Shown here piece by piece: positions 9,117 to 17,877 of a stretch of 64,000 nt of DNA (positions are counted from its first letter, which is position 1; each line of letters begins with the position of its first letter). The stretch comes from a bacterium (GTDB taxonomy: Bacteria; Electryoneota; RPQS01; DYHQ01): NCBI GenBank assembly GCA_030622545.1, contig JAUXGA010000007.1, forward strand, positions 62,001 through 126,000. Reading direction: 5' to 3'. Position numbers and translations under genes: made by a program. The notes under the pieces are model-generated. The model saw only the letters and a list, made by a program, of their open reading frames with translations, ran no database searches and had not been told where the DNA came from.

Positions 9117-10682
9117 ATGCTTCCTTGCAGGTTCAAAAAAATCACCCTGCTTAGTTACGCGTGGATTCTTTTCGCGCTCGCGTGCCCTCTATCAGCGCAG
9201 CACGTTCTTATCAACGAAAGCCTCTATGATACTCCCGGAGTGGATGAGCCTGCTCAGCTCTTTACCGAGCTTTGCGGCACTCCGGGAGTTTCTCTGTCCG
9301 GTTGGAGCCTCGTCGGCATTTCAGGAGCTACTGGCGGCGTCTATCGAACGGTTCATCTGTCCGGAACCATTCCCAACGATGGCTGTTATATCATTGCCAA
9401 TACGGATGACAGCTCTTACGTAGATAGAAATCTCAACCTCGGCGTTGGCGAAGGAATCGACTGGTATGACGCTGGAGGACCGTCGGGAGATGACTGTGAC
9501 GGCATCGAATTGCGCCACGGCGTCAGCGTTATCGACCGCGTCTGCTACGGCATCTGCGCGCCGGGACACGTATGCAACGGTGAGGGAGACTCCAACGCAC
9601 CGGACGCGTATCCCGTGGGCAGCTTAAGCTATTCCCTTTCTCGCTGTCCTGACCGCGAAGATACCGACAACAACGCCTTAGACTGGGTCATTGCTCTTCC
9701 CACTCCCGGCAGCCGAAACCAGTGCCCCTGTCAGACGCTGCATCTATCCATCGGGCAGGCTCAGGAAGACACCACCGACGGAACGCCCATACATGCGGGT
9801 GAATTTGTATCTCTTCGAGGTATCGCTACGGTCAGCAGCGATGTCTTCAATCCTCAGGAAACGGATTTCTACATTCAGGATGACAACGCCGGTATCAACA
9901 TTCGATGCAATCCATCTTCCACAAGCGTCATGGCGGGCGACTGCGTTGTTGTCGAGGGCTGGGTGTCGCACACTGGCGGTTTATGCCAGATTATCTCTGA
10001 AGGTCCCGACCCGTGCATTCCCATTCTTGATGTCACAGAACACACCTCTACTCCCAGCCCGATAGAAATCGATTGCCGAACAGCCCGCGTCTCCGGCGAA
10101 CACTATGAAGGATTGCTGGTAAAGCTGATATGCGTCACAATTGTCGGCGGCGACCCGTGGCCGGAAACCGGACAGAACGCTGAACTCGCGGTCATTGACG
10201 GAACGGGTCTGTTCGATATTTATATTGACCCGGACACCGATATTGACGGTCAAGTTGAACCCGACGCGCCCGTCAGCATCACCGGAATCCTCAGCCAGCA
10301 GGATTCCACATCTCCCTACACCGAAAATTACCGGCTCCTGCCGCGCTCATGGTCGGATTTCGTAAGTTGCTCACGAACCGACGACGTCCCTGTTCCCTTT
10401 CCACAGCATCTCCAGCTTACCGGCTGCTACCCTAATCCTTTCAATGCGAGAACGAAGATTGTTTTTACGGTCGCGCGTCCCGTTGTCGTTGCCGTACAAA
10501 TTTTCGATCTGCTGGGGCGGCAAGTGATGAAATCGTCTGTCGCGGTTTTTTCACCCGGAGAGCATATCTATATCTGGGACGGTACGAATCAAACCGGTAA
10601 AACGGTTAGTGCTGGAATTTATTTCGTCCAACTCAATATGGGCACAGCATCCGCCACCGGCAAACTGCTCTTTTTGAAATAG
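9117..10682 (+). CDS. Secreted lamin-tail-domain protein with T9SS/FlgD-Ig C-terminal tail (copy 2)
   Basis: Paralogue of the preceding gene, starting 30 bases after it. The 521 residues comprise a signal peptide ending near LSAQ, a lamin-tail-like domain (VLINESLYDTPGVDEPAQLF), the same Cys-rich block (GICAPGHVCNGEGDS), the same bead domain (FYIQDDNAGINIRC, MAGDCVVVEGWVS) and a tail with CYPNPFNARTKIVF, LLGRQVMKSS and a final LLFLK. The paired conservation of Cys positions suggests disulfides outside the cytoplasm. No enzymatic motif is seen. Both genes probably form one operon. Confidence 0.78.
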   Translation: MLPCRFKKITLLSYAWILFALACPLSAQHVLINESLYDTPGVDEPAQLFTELCGTPGVSLSGWSLVGISGATGGVYRTVHLSGTIPNDGCYIIANTDDSSYVDRNLNLGVGEGIDWYDAGGPSGDDCDGIELRHGVSVIDRVCYGICAPGHVCNGEGDSNAPDAYPVGSLSYSLSRCPDREDTDNNALDWVIALPTPGSRNQCPCQTLHLSIGQAQEDTTDGTPIHAGEFVSLRGIATVSSDVFNPQETDFYIQDDNAGINIRCNPSSTSVMAGDCVVVEGWVSHTGGLCQIISEGPDPCIPILDVTEHTSTPSPIEIDCRTARVSGEHYEGLLVKLICVTIVGGDPWPETGQNAELAVIDGTGLFDIYIDPDTDIDGQVEPDAPVSITGILSQQDSTSPYTENYRLLPRSWSDFVSCSRTDDVPVPFPQHLQLTGCYPNPFNARTKIVFTVARPVVVAVQIFDLLGRQVMKSSVAVFSPGEHIYIWDGTNQTGKTVSAGIYFVQLNMGTASATGKLLFLK

Positions 10683-10724
10683 GTCGCGGGCAGGTCAGGC
10701 GACGTGCCGCGGCGAAAAGAAATC

Positions 10725-13112
10725 TTACTGCGCCAGTTCCGCCACGGTGGAACCGAAATCATCCCGGTTCGCTCCGCCGTCGGCGTAATTTTTTACCAAT
10801 GGATGACTGTCCAGAAATTCGCGCACCTTCATTCGCAGCGCGCCTGTGCCTTTGCCATGAATAATTGATGCATATTTCAATCCATTCGTGTAGCAATCCA
10901 AAAGATATTTATCGAGAACAGGCAGCGCGTCTTCGGCATATTGACCGCGAATATCCAATTGATGAGGAATCTCTCGCTGAGACAACTCAAACTTCACTGT
11001 CACTTTTTCCGGCTTTGAACTTTCTTTGCTCGCCGCTCGCAAATCCTCTCGCCGAACCCACAATTTTACTGAACCGATTTCGACCTGCACACGGGCCTTC
11101 CCGCGCTGCAAAGCGGTAACCTTCGCAGGCGAATCGAATCCCGCGACTCGCACGCTCTGACCGATTTCAGGCTCGCGCTCTAAGCTCTCGCTCTGCTTCG
11201 TCTCCGGGATGATTTTCTCATCGCTTTCGATGTCAGCTTTCTTCTGCGCGACGTCTCGCTTGGCTTTTTCAAGCCGTTCGCGCGCGGATTTGATGACATC
11301 CCGCTGAGCTTGCCCTTCTTTGATTTCACGGATGGCGCGTTCCAATTCCGCATTGGCTCCCTGAAAAATTTCTTCAGCGCGCGCGATTGCTTTTTTCTTG
11401 TGCTCGCGTTCGATACGCCGCAAATTCGCTACCTTATCGGCATAGAGTTTTCGGAGCCCTTCAAATTCGTCCGCCCTGATGTCGCTTTCCCGCCGCAATT
11501 TTTCATAGCTTTCGATTTTGCGCGACAACTCCGCGACCAGTTCTTCCAGCCCGATGCGTTCATCTCCCAGTAAATCTCGCGCTCTCTCCAGAAGCTCCGA
11601 TGGAAACCCAACACGCTCAGCGATTTCAATCGCGTAGCTTGAACCCGGCACTCCCGTGCGAAACTTGAACGTCGGTTTGAGCGTCGTCTCGTCGAAAGCC
11701 ATAGAACCGTTCAGAAAACCGGCTCGTTCATGCGCAAACGCCTTGAGCGCTCCATGATGCGTCGTGCACAGCGTCAACGCTTCCTGCTGCGTGAGAGCTT
11801 CCAAAATCGCTTCGGCCAACGCCGCGCCCAAAGCCGGGTCTGTTGACGAACCGATTTCATCGATAAGAATAAGTTTACGCACTTGCGGCTCAGCAACCAT
11901 TTCCCGGAGCTTCATCAGATGCGCTGTGAAGGTGGACAGATCGCTTTCGATACTCTGCGAATCACCGATGTCCGCAAAAACTTTTTCGAAGTGTGGAATT
12001 TCCGTACCGGGCGCGGCGGGGACATGAAGCCCTGCGGCGGCCATAATGCAAAACAGCCCGACGGTTTTCAATGTCACCGTCTTGCCTCCCGCGTTGGGGC
12101 CGGAAATCACCAGCGTCCGCGTCGGAGGCATAATCTCAAGCATTAGAGGTACCGTCGCATCCTTCGCTCTTTCAAGAAGAAGCGGATGACAACCGGTGAT
12201 AATCTTGAGATCTCCTTTGAGATTAATCGCCGGAGCTACACAATCCCAGCGTGTCGATAATCGCCCACGCGCGTAGATTTCATCCAGCTCTGACAGAATA
12301 TCAAGCGTCTGTCGGATTTCACTCAAGCGCTCATAAACAAGTCCAGTCAAAGCTCGCAGGATACGATGGACTTCTTTTTTCTCGTCGATTTCAAGCTGGC
12401 GAACACGATTGGAAATATCCAGCGTTTCCACAGGCTCCAAAAAAACCGTCGCACCGGATGCGGACTGATCAGCGATTAACCCTCGTACACGATTGCGCGC
12501 GGATTCCACGACCGGAATCACCAGTCGCCCGCCTTTTAAGGCGATCACGGCTTCCTGCACAACACCTTTTTCCGACCAGTCATTGAGAATCGCGTTCAGT
12601 CTGTCGTGGAGATGTTCTTTTTCTCGGGCGTTTTCGCGGCGAATCTGCTTGAGCTCCGATGAGGCGTCGTTGCGAACCTCTCCCGTATTGTCAATCGCTC
12701 GGTCAACCGATGATTCGATATCCGCAAAGACGCCTAATTGCGCTGAAATCGCATGAAGCAGCGGATAAGCGTCCTTTCGTTTCGCCAGATAATCGCGCAC
12801 GGATTTCGCCACGGCAAGCGTTTCAGAGATTTTCAAAAGCGCTTCGCCGTCGAGCGCGGCTCCCTCGATAGATGCCCGCTTCAATTCCTCTCGGATATCC
12901 GCGAGACCCCAAATCGGAAAACCGCCGGAAGGTTCATTTAGGAGAGCCGCCATTTCACTCGTGCGCCGCGAAATGCGCAATGCTGGCTCGATTTGCTCAA
13001 AGGGCGCGAGACCGGAAAGTCGCTCCCTACCCAGCGGCGAAGCGGCCAGTGAAATTAAAATATCTCGCACTCGGTCGAATTCGAGCGCCTGAATAACGGG
13101 TTCCCAGTTCAT
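10725..13112 (-). CDS. mutS2: MutS2 family ATPase/endonuclease
   Basis: DNA- or ribosome-associated ATPase that, in studied bacteria, limits homologous recombination or rescues collided ribosomes. From the chosen start (MNWEPVIQALEFDRVRDILI) it has the MutS core, Walker A GPNAGGKTVTLKTVG, Walker B LILIDEIGSSTDPALG, a long charged coiled coil, and a C-terminal Smr domain with LDIRG and IIHGKGTGALRMKV. The length of 795 residues is typical. I start it at 13112 rather than at an upstream alternative because this ATG overlaps the cvpA stop as TGATG, a translational-coupling arrangement. No residue of the nucleotide site appears to be missing. Confidence 0.93.
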   Translation of the reverse strand: MNWEPVIQALEFDRVRDILISLAASPLGRERLSGLAPFEQIEPALRISRRTSEMAALLNEPSGGFPIWGLADIREELKRASIEGAALDGEALLKISETLAVAKSVRDYLAKRKDAYPLLHAISAQLGVFADIESSVDRAIDNTGEVRNDASSELKQIRRENAREKEHLHDRLNAILNDWSEKGVVQEAVIALKGGRLVIPVVESARNRVRGLIADQSASGATVFLEPVETLDISNRVRQLEIDEKKEVHRILRALTGLVYERLSEIRQTLDILSELDEIYARGRLSTRWDCVAPAINLKGDLKIITGCHPLLLERAKDATVPLMLEIMPPTRTLVISGPNAGGKTVTLKTVGLFCIMAAAGLHVPAAPGTEIPHFEKVFADIGDSQSIESDLSTFTAHLMKLREMVAEPQVRKLILIDEIGSSTDPALGAALAEAILEALTQQEALTLCTTHHGALKAFAHERAGFLNGSMAFDETTLKPTFKFRTGVPGSSYAIEIAERVGFPSELLERARDLLGDERIGLEELVAELSRKIESYEKLRRESDIRADEFEGLRKLYADKVANLRRIEREHKKKAIARAEEIFQGANAELERAIREIKEGQAQRDVIKSARERLEKAKRDVAQKKADIESDEKIIPETKQSESLEREPEIGQSVRVAGFDSPAKVTALQRGKARVQVEIGSVKLWVRREDLRAASKESSKPEKVTVKFELSQREIPHQLDIRGQYAEDALPVLDKYLLDCYTNGLKYASIIHGKGTGALRMKVREFLDSHPLVKNYADGGANRDDFGSTVAELAQ

Positions 13113-13609
13113 CAAACTCGCTTCCGAAATTCCACCGGTTCTCTGTAGAGAACTTTTTCGACCTGCTTCTTCCCCCAACGAAGCACCTTCGATTTTCTCA
13201 CGAACGATTCACCTTGGCCTTGCCACGGGGAGAAAAACAGCGCGACCAAGATCATTGCCACAAGTAAACCTCCCTTAACCAGTCCGACAAAGGTTCCCAA
13301 AACCCGGTCAATCCAATTCAGGAATGTCTTTTCGAAGACCTTGCGTAGCGAATATCCTATGTACGAAGAAAGAACATAAATCGCGGCGAAGATAAACAAG
13401 AAAATAAAAAAGGTGATAATGATGCGCAAAAGACCGGGACTCGTATATTCCGCGATGAAATCCCCAATCTGCCGGTTGAATGCGTACGGAATCCAGAGAC
13501 CCACGACGATACCGATGATGGTAAAGATTTCCCACACAAAACCGCGTTTCGCTCCCGCCACACCGAAGAGGCAAATGATGGCAAGCACGATAATATCAAT
13601 CAGGGTCAT
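13112..13609 (-). CDS. cvpA: CvpA family inner-membrane protein
   Basis: The 165-residue protein has four predicted hydrophobic helices and the family opening MTLIDIIVLAIICLFGVAGA, followed by KRGFVWEIFTIIGIVVGLWI and WIDRVLGTFVGLVKGGLLVA. In E. coli CvpA is linked to colicin V production and envelope homeostasis; its molecular role is unclear. The gene is translationally coupled to mutS2 (TGATG overlap), a gene pair seen in many bacteria. Confidence 0.85.
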   Translation of the reverse strand: MTLIDIIVLAIICLFGVAGAKRGFVWEIFTIIGIVVGLWIPYAFNRQIGDFIAEYTSPGLLRIIITFFIFLFIFAAIYVLSSYIGYSLRKVFEKTFLNWIDRVLGTFVGLVKGGLLVAMILVALFFSPWQGQGESFVRKSKVLRWGKKQVEKVLYREPVEFRKRV

Positions 13610-13658
13610 GATTTCTCCACGAAGATTAAATTGCGGCCGGGTCAGGCGGCCAACGAAC

Positions 13659-13682
13659 GGACAAGGCAGGCCTTGTCCCTAC
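13659..13682. repeat. Dispersed palindromic repeat, family D copy 1
   Basis: GGACAAGG-CAGG-CCTTGTCC followed by CTAC. With its left flank CAACGAAC it recurs almost unchanged at 29897-29920, also just outside coding sequence. Confidence 0.65.
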
Positions 13683-13798
13683 ACTCGCCGCGGCATGCGT
13701 GCCCGGAAACAGAAATATTTCAAATCTATGAAAAGATGTGCTAACTTCTTATAATATATAAGGATAACCTGCTGGTGAACCATACCTATCCGATACTG

Positions 13799-13870
13799 GG
13801 CAGGCAGAGCCAGCCCGTAGGATAGGTTTGGGAAATTGAAAAGAAATCCTAAAGGCTGGCTCTGCCTGCC
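13799..13870. repeat. Dispersed inverted repeat, family C copy 1 (72 bases)
   Basis: The 17-base arm GGCAGGCAGAGCCAGCC is perfectly inverted at the other end as GGCTGGCTCTGCCTGCC. Related copies lie at 16115-16182 and 25981-26050. The size and long perfect arms suggest a REP/MITE-like mobile palindrome with no coding capacity. Confidence 0.75.
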
Positions 13871-13887
13871 TTTCATGGGCCTCTCAT

Positions 13888-13932
13888 AAAAAAAGACACC
13901 GGCGGGCAAGAGGCTTGCCGTAGGTGTCTTTT
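13888..13932 (-). terminator. Rho-independent terminator of rpsU
   Basis: AAAAGACACC (13891-13900) pairs with GGTGTCTTTT (13923-13932), with an inner GGCAAG/CTTGCC stem. Read leftwards it ends in a run of seven T. It lies 43 bases beyond the rpsU stop. Confidence 0.85.
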
Positions 13933-13974
13933 GCGATTCGATACGAATGACCGCCGGCCCACCACCGGCATAGC

Positions 13975-14172
13975 TTATCGCGCCATGATGCGCATAAGTC
14001 TGCGCATTTTACGACGAGCGGCATTGGATTTACGTTTCCGTGCTTCGGAAGGTTTTTCATAACGCTGATGCTTGCGGATTTCCGCCATGAGCCCGGCTTT
14101 CTCGCACGATTTCACAAACCGGCGAAATCCCCGTTCGAACTGTTCCCCATCGCGTAATTTGATGTATGGCAT
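13975..14172 (-). CDS. rpsU: 30S ribosomal protein S21
   Basis: Small-subunit ribosomal protein near the mRNA-exit/anti-Shine-Dalgarno side of the 30S subunit. The 65 residues match S21 along their length: MPYIKLRDGEQFERGFRRFV, then a basic C-terminal half with KHQRYEKPSEARKRKSNAA and RRKMRRLMR. A very strong ribosome binding site (GGAGGTG) precedes the ATG. A good sigma-70 promoter lies at 14226-14254 and a terminator at 13888-13932, so it is a single-gene transcript. Confidence 0.95.
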   Translation of the reverse strand: MPYIKLRDGEQFERGFRRFVKSCEKAGLMAEIRKHQRYEKPSEARKRKSNAARRKMRRLMRIMAR

Positions 14173-14225
14173 TGATTTTCACCTCCTTCCAAGCACGGTT
14201 ATTCTTTTCAATTACGTAGCTCGTT

Positions 14226-14254
14226 AATATAATATGAATTCTCACAAAAATCAA
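14226..14254 (-). promoter_or_regulatory. Sigma-70-type promoter of rpsU
   Basis: On the minus strand TTGATT, a 17-base spacer and TATATT lie about 55 bases before the rpsU start. Confidence 0.7.
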
Positions 14255-14325
14255 GTGCCGCGCTCATCTTTTCTTTCCGACAAACTTATCCCTTTCAATC
14301 TTCCAGCTCTTTTTTCATAAGTCCC

Positions 14326-14354
14326 TTGCACTTGGGAGGAATATTTCGTAGATT
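14326..14354 (+). promoter_or_regulatory. Candidate promoter of the nucleoside salvage operon
   Basis: TTGCAC (14326-14331), a 17-base spacer and TAGATT (14349-14354). The predicted transcript start near 14361 lies about 20 bases before the chosen cdd start, which argues against longer cdd frames that begin inside the promoter. Confidence 0.55.
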
Positions 14355-14379
14355 AAAATGCAAATTTTTGGAAATGACC

Positions 14380-14781
14380 ATGACCAATGAAGCTCTCGTT
14401 GCCGAAGCTTGGCGCGCCCGTGAATTCGCTCAAGCGTCCTATTCGAAATTCTCGGTCGGCGCCGCTCTTCTGACAAAGAATGGCAATATTTTTTGGGGCG
14501 CTAATGTCGAGTCGAGCAGCTACGGACTCTCGGTTTGCGCCGAACGCATCGCTCTCTTTTCTGCGTTGACCGCCGGGCATACCACCTTTGAACGGCTGGC
14601 GGTTGCCGCAGAGACTCCTCTTCAGATTTTTCCCTGCGGCGCTTGTTTGCAGCTCTTAAGCGACTACGCCGGAGACATCACCATTCTGCTTTCGAAATCG
14701 TCATCGGAAATCATGATAAAATCACTCCGGGAACTCTTGCCTTATCCATTCGGGAACCGTCACTTTGACTCCAACTCCTGA
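14380..14781 (+). CDS. cdd: Cytidine deaminase
   Basis: Deaminates cytidine and deoxycytidine to uridine and deoxyuridine in the cytoplasm. The small (about 133-residue) homotetrameric-type enzyme shows SKFSVGAALLT, the zinc/active-site motif VCAERIALF (Cys ligand and catalytic Glu) and the second zinc motif PCGACLQLL. I chose MTNEALVAEAWRARE because GGA lies 7 bases upstream; an ATG at 14374 and a TTG at 14326 are less likely. It heads a run of nucleoside genes and overlaps the uridine kinase frame by 17 bases. Confidence 0.93.
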   Translation: MTNEALVAEAWRAREFAQASYSKFSVGAALLTKNGNIFWGANVESSSYGLSVCAERIALFSALTAGHTTFERLAVAAETPLQIFPCGACLQLLSDYAGDITILLSKSSSEIMIKSLRELLPYPFGNRHFDSNS

Positions 14782-15448
14782 ACTTATCACGCGGTCTGCC
14801 GATGAAAACATCGGCATTCCTGAGCGGGATCCTTCCCGTCGTTTAATCGGTATCTGCGGCGGCTCAGGCTCCGGGAAGACACTCGTAACCCAGCAGATCG
14901 AAAAAACATTGGGCAACGATAAGTTGCTTGTCATCCAGCAGGACGGCTATTACCGCGACCTGTCTCATCTTCCCTTCGAGGAACGCTCCAAACAGAATTT
15001 TGACCATCCCGACGCTTTCGACAACAAGCTGTTGGAAAAACATCTGCGCGAACTTTTAGCGGGCAACTCGGTGACGCAGCCTCTCTATGACTATGCGCAC
15101 CATACACGTTCGTCCGAGCATCGCACCATCGAATCCCGGCAGGTTATCCTCTTGGAAGGCATTCTCATTTTCGAGTCGGTTCGGCTTCGCAACCTGATGG
15201 ATATCAAAGTCTATGTGGATGCTGACTCGGACATCCGGCTTTCTCGCAGACTTAGGCGCGACATCCTCGAACGCGATCGCTCTGTGGAATCGGTTCTGGA
15301 GCAATATGAACAGTTCGTGCGTCCGATGCATCTTGAATTTGTCGAACCCTACAAACGCTACGCCGATATTATTGTTCCTCAGGGCGGTATGAACAAAGTC
15401 GCCCTTGACCTGCTGATTACCAAAGTGCGCTCACTTCTAAAAGACTAA
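14765..15448 (+). CDS. udk: Uridine/cytidine kinase
   Basis: Phosphorylates uridine and cytidine. The P-loop GICGGSGSGKTLVTQQ lies at about residue 29-44, followed by IQQDGYYRDLSHLPFEER, NFDHPDAFD and PLYDYAHHTR, all typical of the uridine kinase family. The 227-residue length includes an N-terminal extension of about 25 residues relative to E. coli Udk. The start is a TTG at 14765 that overlaps the end of cdd; no ATG is available before the P-loop, so a non-ATG start is likely and the exact position is uncertain. Confidence 0.9.
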   Translation: MTPTPELITRSADENIGIPERDPSRRLIGICGGSGSGKTLVTQQIEKTLGNDKLLVIQQDGYYRDLSHLPFEERSKQNFDHPDAFDNKLLEKHLRELLAGNSVTQPLYDYAHHTRSSEHRTIESRQVILLEGILIFESVRLRNLMDIKVYVDADSDIRLSRRLRRDILERDRSVESVLEQYEQFVRPMHLEFVEPYKRYADIIVPQGGMNKVALDLLITKVRSLLKD

Positions 15449-15456
15449 AAAAATCT

Positions 15457-16062
15457 ATGTTTGATTTTCCTCACGATACCGGCTGGATTGAAGTGATTTG
15501 CGGGCCGATGTTTTCCGGCAAGACCGAAGAGCTCATTCGCAGGCTCCGCCGCGCGAAAATTGCCAAGCAGCGGGTCGCGATTTTCAAAGCCGGAATCGAT
15601 ACGCGTTACGAAGAAGATCAGCTCGTGTCGCATTCCCAACAGAAGATTCCTTCCATCGGCGTGCGAAATGCCTGGGATATATTAGCCCACGCCAAAGACG
15701 CCGATGTTTTTGGCGTGGACGAAGCGCAGTTTTTGGGTATCGAACTCGTCGAAGTCGCTGCCGAACTCGCCGGAGATCGCAAGCGCGTGATTATCGCCGG
15801 ACTCGACACGGATTATCGGGGGCTGCCTTTCGAACCGATTCCACAGCTTCTTGCGATTGCCGAATACATTACGAAAGAGCTGGCGATTTGCGTGCAGTGC
15901 GGCAATCCGGCAAAATTCACTCAGCGCATCGTCGAAAGCGGCGAGCTTATTTTAGTAGGAGCTAACGAAGCCTACGAACCTCGATGCCGCCGCTGTTTCC
16001 GGCCACCGGATCCGATTTACTCTGTCAAAAATCAATTGAGTCTTACCGAATTGAAAAAGTAA
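15457..16062 (+). CDS. tdk: Thymidine kinase
   Basis: Type II thymidine kinase, converting thymidine and deoxyuridine to monophosphates. The P-loop is VICGPMFSGKTEELIRR, with Walker B FGVDEAQFLG (catalytic Glu in DEAQF). The lasso region contains YITKELAICVQCGNPAKFTQ, and a second Cys pair in CRRCF completes a Cys4 zinc site. The 201-residue length is normal. It starts 8 bases after udk, within the same operon. Confidence 0.95.
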   Translation: MFDFPHDTGWIEVICGPMFSGKTEELIRRLRRAKIAKQRVAIFKAGIDTRYEEDQLVSHSQQKIPSIGVRNAWDILAHAKDADVFGVDEAQFLGIELVEVAAELAGDRKRVIIAGLDTDYRGLPFEPIPQLLAIAEYITKELAICVQCGNPAKFTQRIVESGELILVGANEAYEPRCRRCFRPPDPIYSVKNQLSLTELKK

Positions 16063-16114
16063 TTATTGTAGTGTTTCTCGAAAATAATATCTGATTCGTC
16101 TTTAATCAGCGGAC

Positions 16115-16182
16115 GGCAGGCAGGAGCCAGCCGTTAGGGTCATTATTCCAATCTCCGGCCTAGGGGCTGGCTCCTGCCTGCC
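16115..16182. repeat. Dispersed inverted repeat, family C copy 2 (68 bases)
   Basis: GGCAGGCAGGAGCCAGCC at the left is perfectly inverted at the right. The arm differs from copy 1 by one or two bases, and in both arms together, as expected if the hairpin is maintained by pairing. It interrupts the gap between tdk and the next gene. Confidence 0.75.
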
Positions 16183-16207
16183 CATCATTGGATAAAAATT
16201 ATTAGAA

Positions 16208-16630
16208 ATGCTCTATGAACAGGTTATGACAATGTCCCTTTCTTTTTCTGCCAGCAACTGGCAATTTAACTATACCGCCGCAGGCGTTGGGCCTTCGGTG
16301 ATTTTTCTGTCCCGCTCGCCCGTCGACCCGGAAGCCGCCGCATTAGCGCAGGCTTTGGAACGCGATTTCTTCGTCATCCAACTGCAAATTCAGGGAACGG
16401 ATTCAAAAACATTCGCGCAGGCAGTCCGAGCTTTCTTTGCGGACAGGCAGCTTCATCGCGTCCACTGGGTTGTCGCACGTGACGCCGCCGATTTGGTCAG
16501 TGTCCTTGATAAGCAGACTATCTGGAGCATGAGTGCTGATTCTGCTCTGAATCTCGACACTGAGGCGGCATTGCGCAAGCGATTTGCCGAAGTAGATAAA
16601 CCCTATCGAACGTCGGAGCACCCGCTCTAA
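16208..16630 (+). CDS. Hypothetical protein coupled to nucleoside transporter
   Basis: A 140-residue protein I cannot assign. It opens with a possible alpha/beta-hydrolase-like strand (FNYTAAGVGPSVIFLSRSP) but lacks a nucleophile elbow and the catalytic part, so any such relation would be to the N-terminal half only. The stop overlaps the transporter ATG as TAATG, which implies translational coupling and supports it being a real gene. The start could also be at 16226 or 16232. Confidence 0.5.
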   Translation: MLYEQVMTMSLSFSASNWQFNYTAAGVGPSVIFLSRSPVDPEAAALAQALERDFFVIQLQIQGTDSKTFAQAVRAFFADRQLHRVHWVVARDAADLVSVLDKQTIWSMSADSALNLDTEAALRKRFAEVDKPYRTSEHPL

Positions 16631-17877
16631 TGGCAAGGCTTATTTCGCTTCTCGGGATCCCGATTATCATCTTTCTGGCCTGGCTCATCTCCGCGGATCG
16701 AAAACATTTCCCGTGGCGCGTTGTCTTCTGGGGAGTGGGCTTGCAGCTCACCTTTGCCTTCCTGATTCTCTGGGTACCGGCCGGCCGCATCGCTTTTCAA
16801 TGGCTCGGCGACCAGGTTTCCACCTTCCTGAACTTCACCATATACGGTTCGGAATTTCTCTTCGGCAATATCGTCAAAGAAGAATTCCAAGAAACGTTCG
16901 GATTTCAATTCGCGTTTGCGATTCTGCCGACGATTATTTTCTTCAGTAGTGTGATGGCGGTCGCTTACCACCTCGGTATCATGCAACGCCTCGTCACCGG
17001 TCTGGCGCGTCTGATGGCTGTTACCATGAGAACTTCCGGCGTGGAATCGTTGTCGTGCGCTGCGAATGTTTTTGTCGGTCAGACCGAAGCTCCCCTGCTG
17101 ATTCGCCCCTTCGTCGCTCAGGCTACGCGCTCGGAGCTGAACGCCATCATGGTCGGAGGATTTGCGACCATTGCCGGGGGAGTGATGGCCGGTTTTATTA
17201 TGATGGGTGTTCCGGCAAGCCACCTGCTCGCGGCATCCGTGATGTCTGCACCCGCCGCGCTGGTCTTCGGAAAGATTACGTTTCCTGAGCGAGAAACTCC
17301 CAAGACCGGGAGAAAAGTCGAGCTTCCGAAAATCACTCGCTACGCGAATGTCATCGACGCGGCGGCAGTGGGAGCCACCGACGGTGTGAAACTCGCCGTG
17401 AATGTCGGCGCGATGCTGCTGGCGTTTATCGCGCTGATTGCCGTGGTGAATCACGGCTTCCTGATTATCCATAACAATCTGGATTACTTTTTCAACTTCC
17501 CTTATTTTCCCGACAGTTTGCGAACCGTCTTTTCATATATTTTTGCTCCCATCGCCTTTATAATCGGAGTTCCATGGGAGGATTGCTTGAGTATGGGCTG
17601 GCTGCTCGGAACAAAAATTTCTATCAATGAATTCGTGGCTTATCTCGAATTCACAAAAATGCTGGAAACACTTTCTCCGCGCTCCGTTATCATCGGGACG
17701 TATGCCCTTTGCGGATTCGCCAACTTCTCGTCGATTGCTATTCAAATCGGCGGCATCGGAAGTATTGCGCCGGAACGTCGAAGCGAGCTGGCCAAATTGG
17801 GTTTGCGCGCGATGTTCGCCGGAGCGCTGGCGTCGTGGCAAACGGCGGCGATTGCGGGAGTGCTGATTGAATCATGA
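16630..17877 (+). CDS. nupC: Concentrative nucleoside transporter (CNT/NupC family)
   Basis: Inner-membrane symporter that brings nucleosides in with Na+ or H+. The 415 residues form multiple hydrophobic segments with the family core: ILPTIIFFSSVMAVAYHLGI, SGVESLSCAANVFVGQTEAP, ELNAIMVGGFATIAGGVMAG and PASHLLAASVMSAPAALVFG. The conserved GQTEAPL and GG-A-IAGG elements match the substrate-binding hairpin regions. The gene sits between kinases and phosphorylase of the same substrates, and its stop overlaps the phosphorylase start (ATGA). It is the entry point for the salvage pathway encoded around it. Confidence 0.93.
   Translation: MARLISLLGIPIIIFLAWLISADRKHFPWRVVFWGVGLQLTFAFLILWVPAGRIAFQWLGDQVSTFLNFTIYGSEFLFGNIVKEEFQETFGFQFAFAILPTIIFFSSVMAVAYHLGIMQRLVTGLARLMAVTMRTSGVESLSCAANVFVGQTEAPLLIRPFVAQATRSELNAIMVGGFATIAGGVMAGFIMMGVPASHLLAASVMSAPAALVFGKITFPERETPKTGRKVELPKITRYANVIDAAAVGATDGVKLAVNVGAMLLAFIALIAVVNHGFLIIHNNLDYFFNFPYFPDSLRTVFSYIFAPIAFIIGVPWEDCLSMGWLLGTKISINEFVAYLEFTKMLETLSPRSVIIGTYALCGFANFSSIAIQIGGIGSIAPERRSELAKLGLRAMFAGALASWQTAAIAGVLIES

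Larger units (their letters stand above)
13610..13887. other. Gene-free stretch holding two palindromic repeats
   Basis: Between cvpA and the rpsU terminator I see no gene. The stretch contains one copy each of two dispersed palindrome families (13659-13682 and 13799-13870) and AT-rich sequence between them. Confidence 0.6.

Noticed and set aside
16627-17472. Minus-strand 281-codon frame opposite the nucleoside transporter
   Set aside because: The His/Gln/Arg-rich antisense of hydrophobic helices is a typical shadow.
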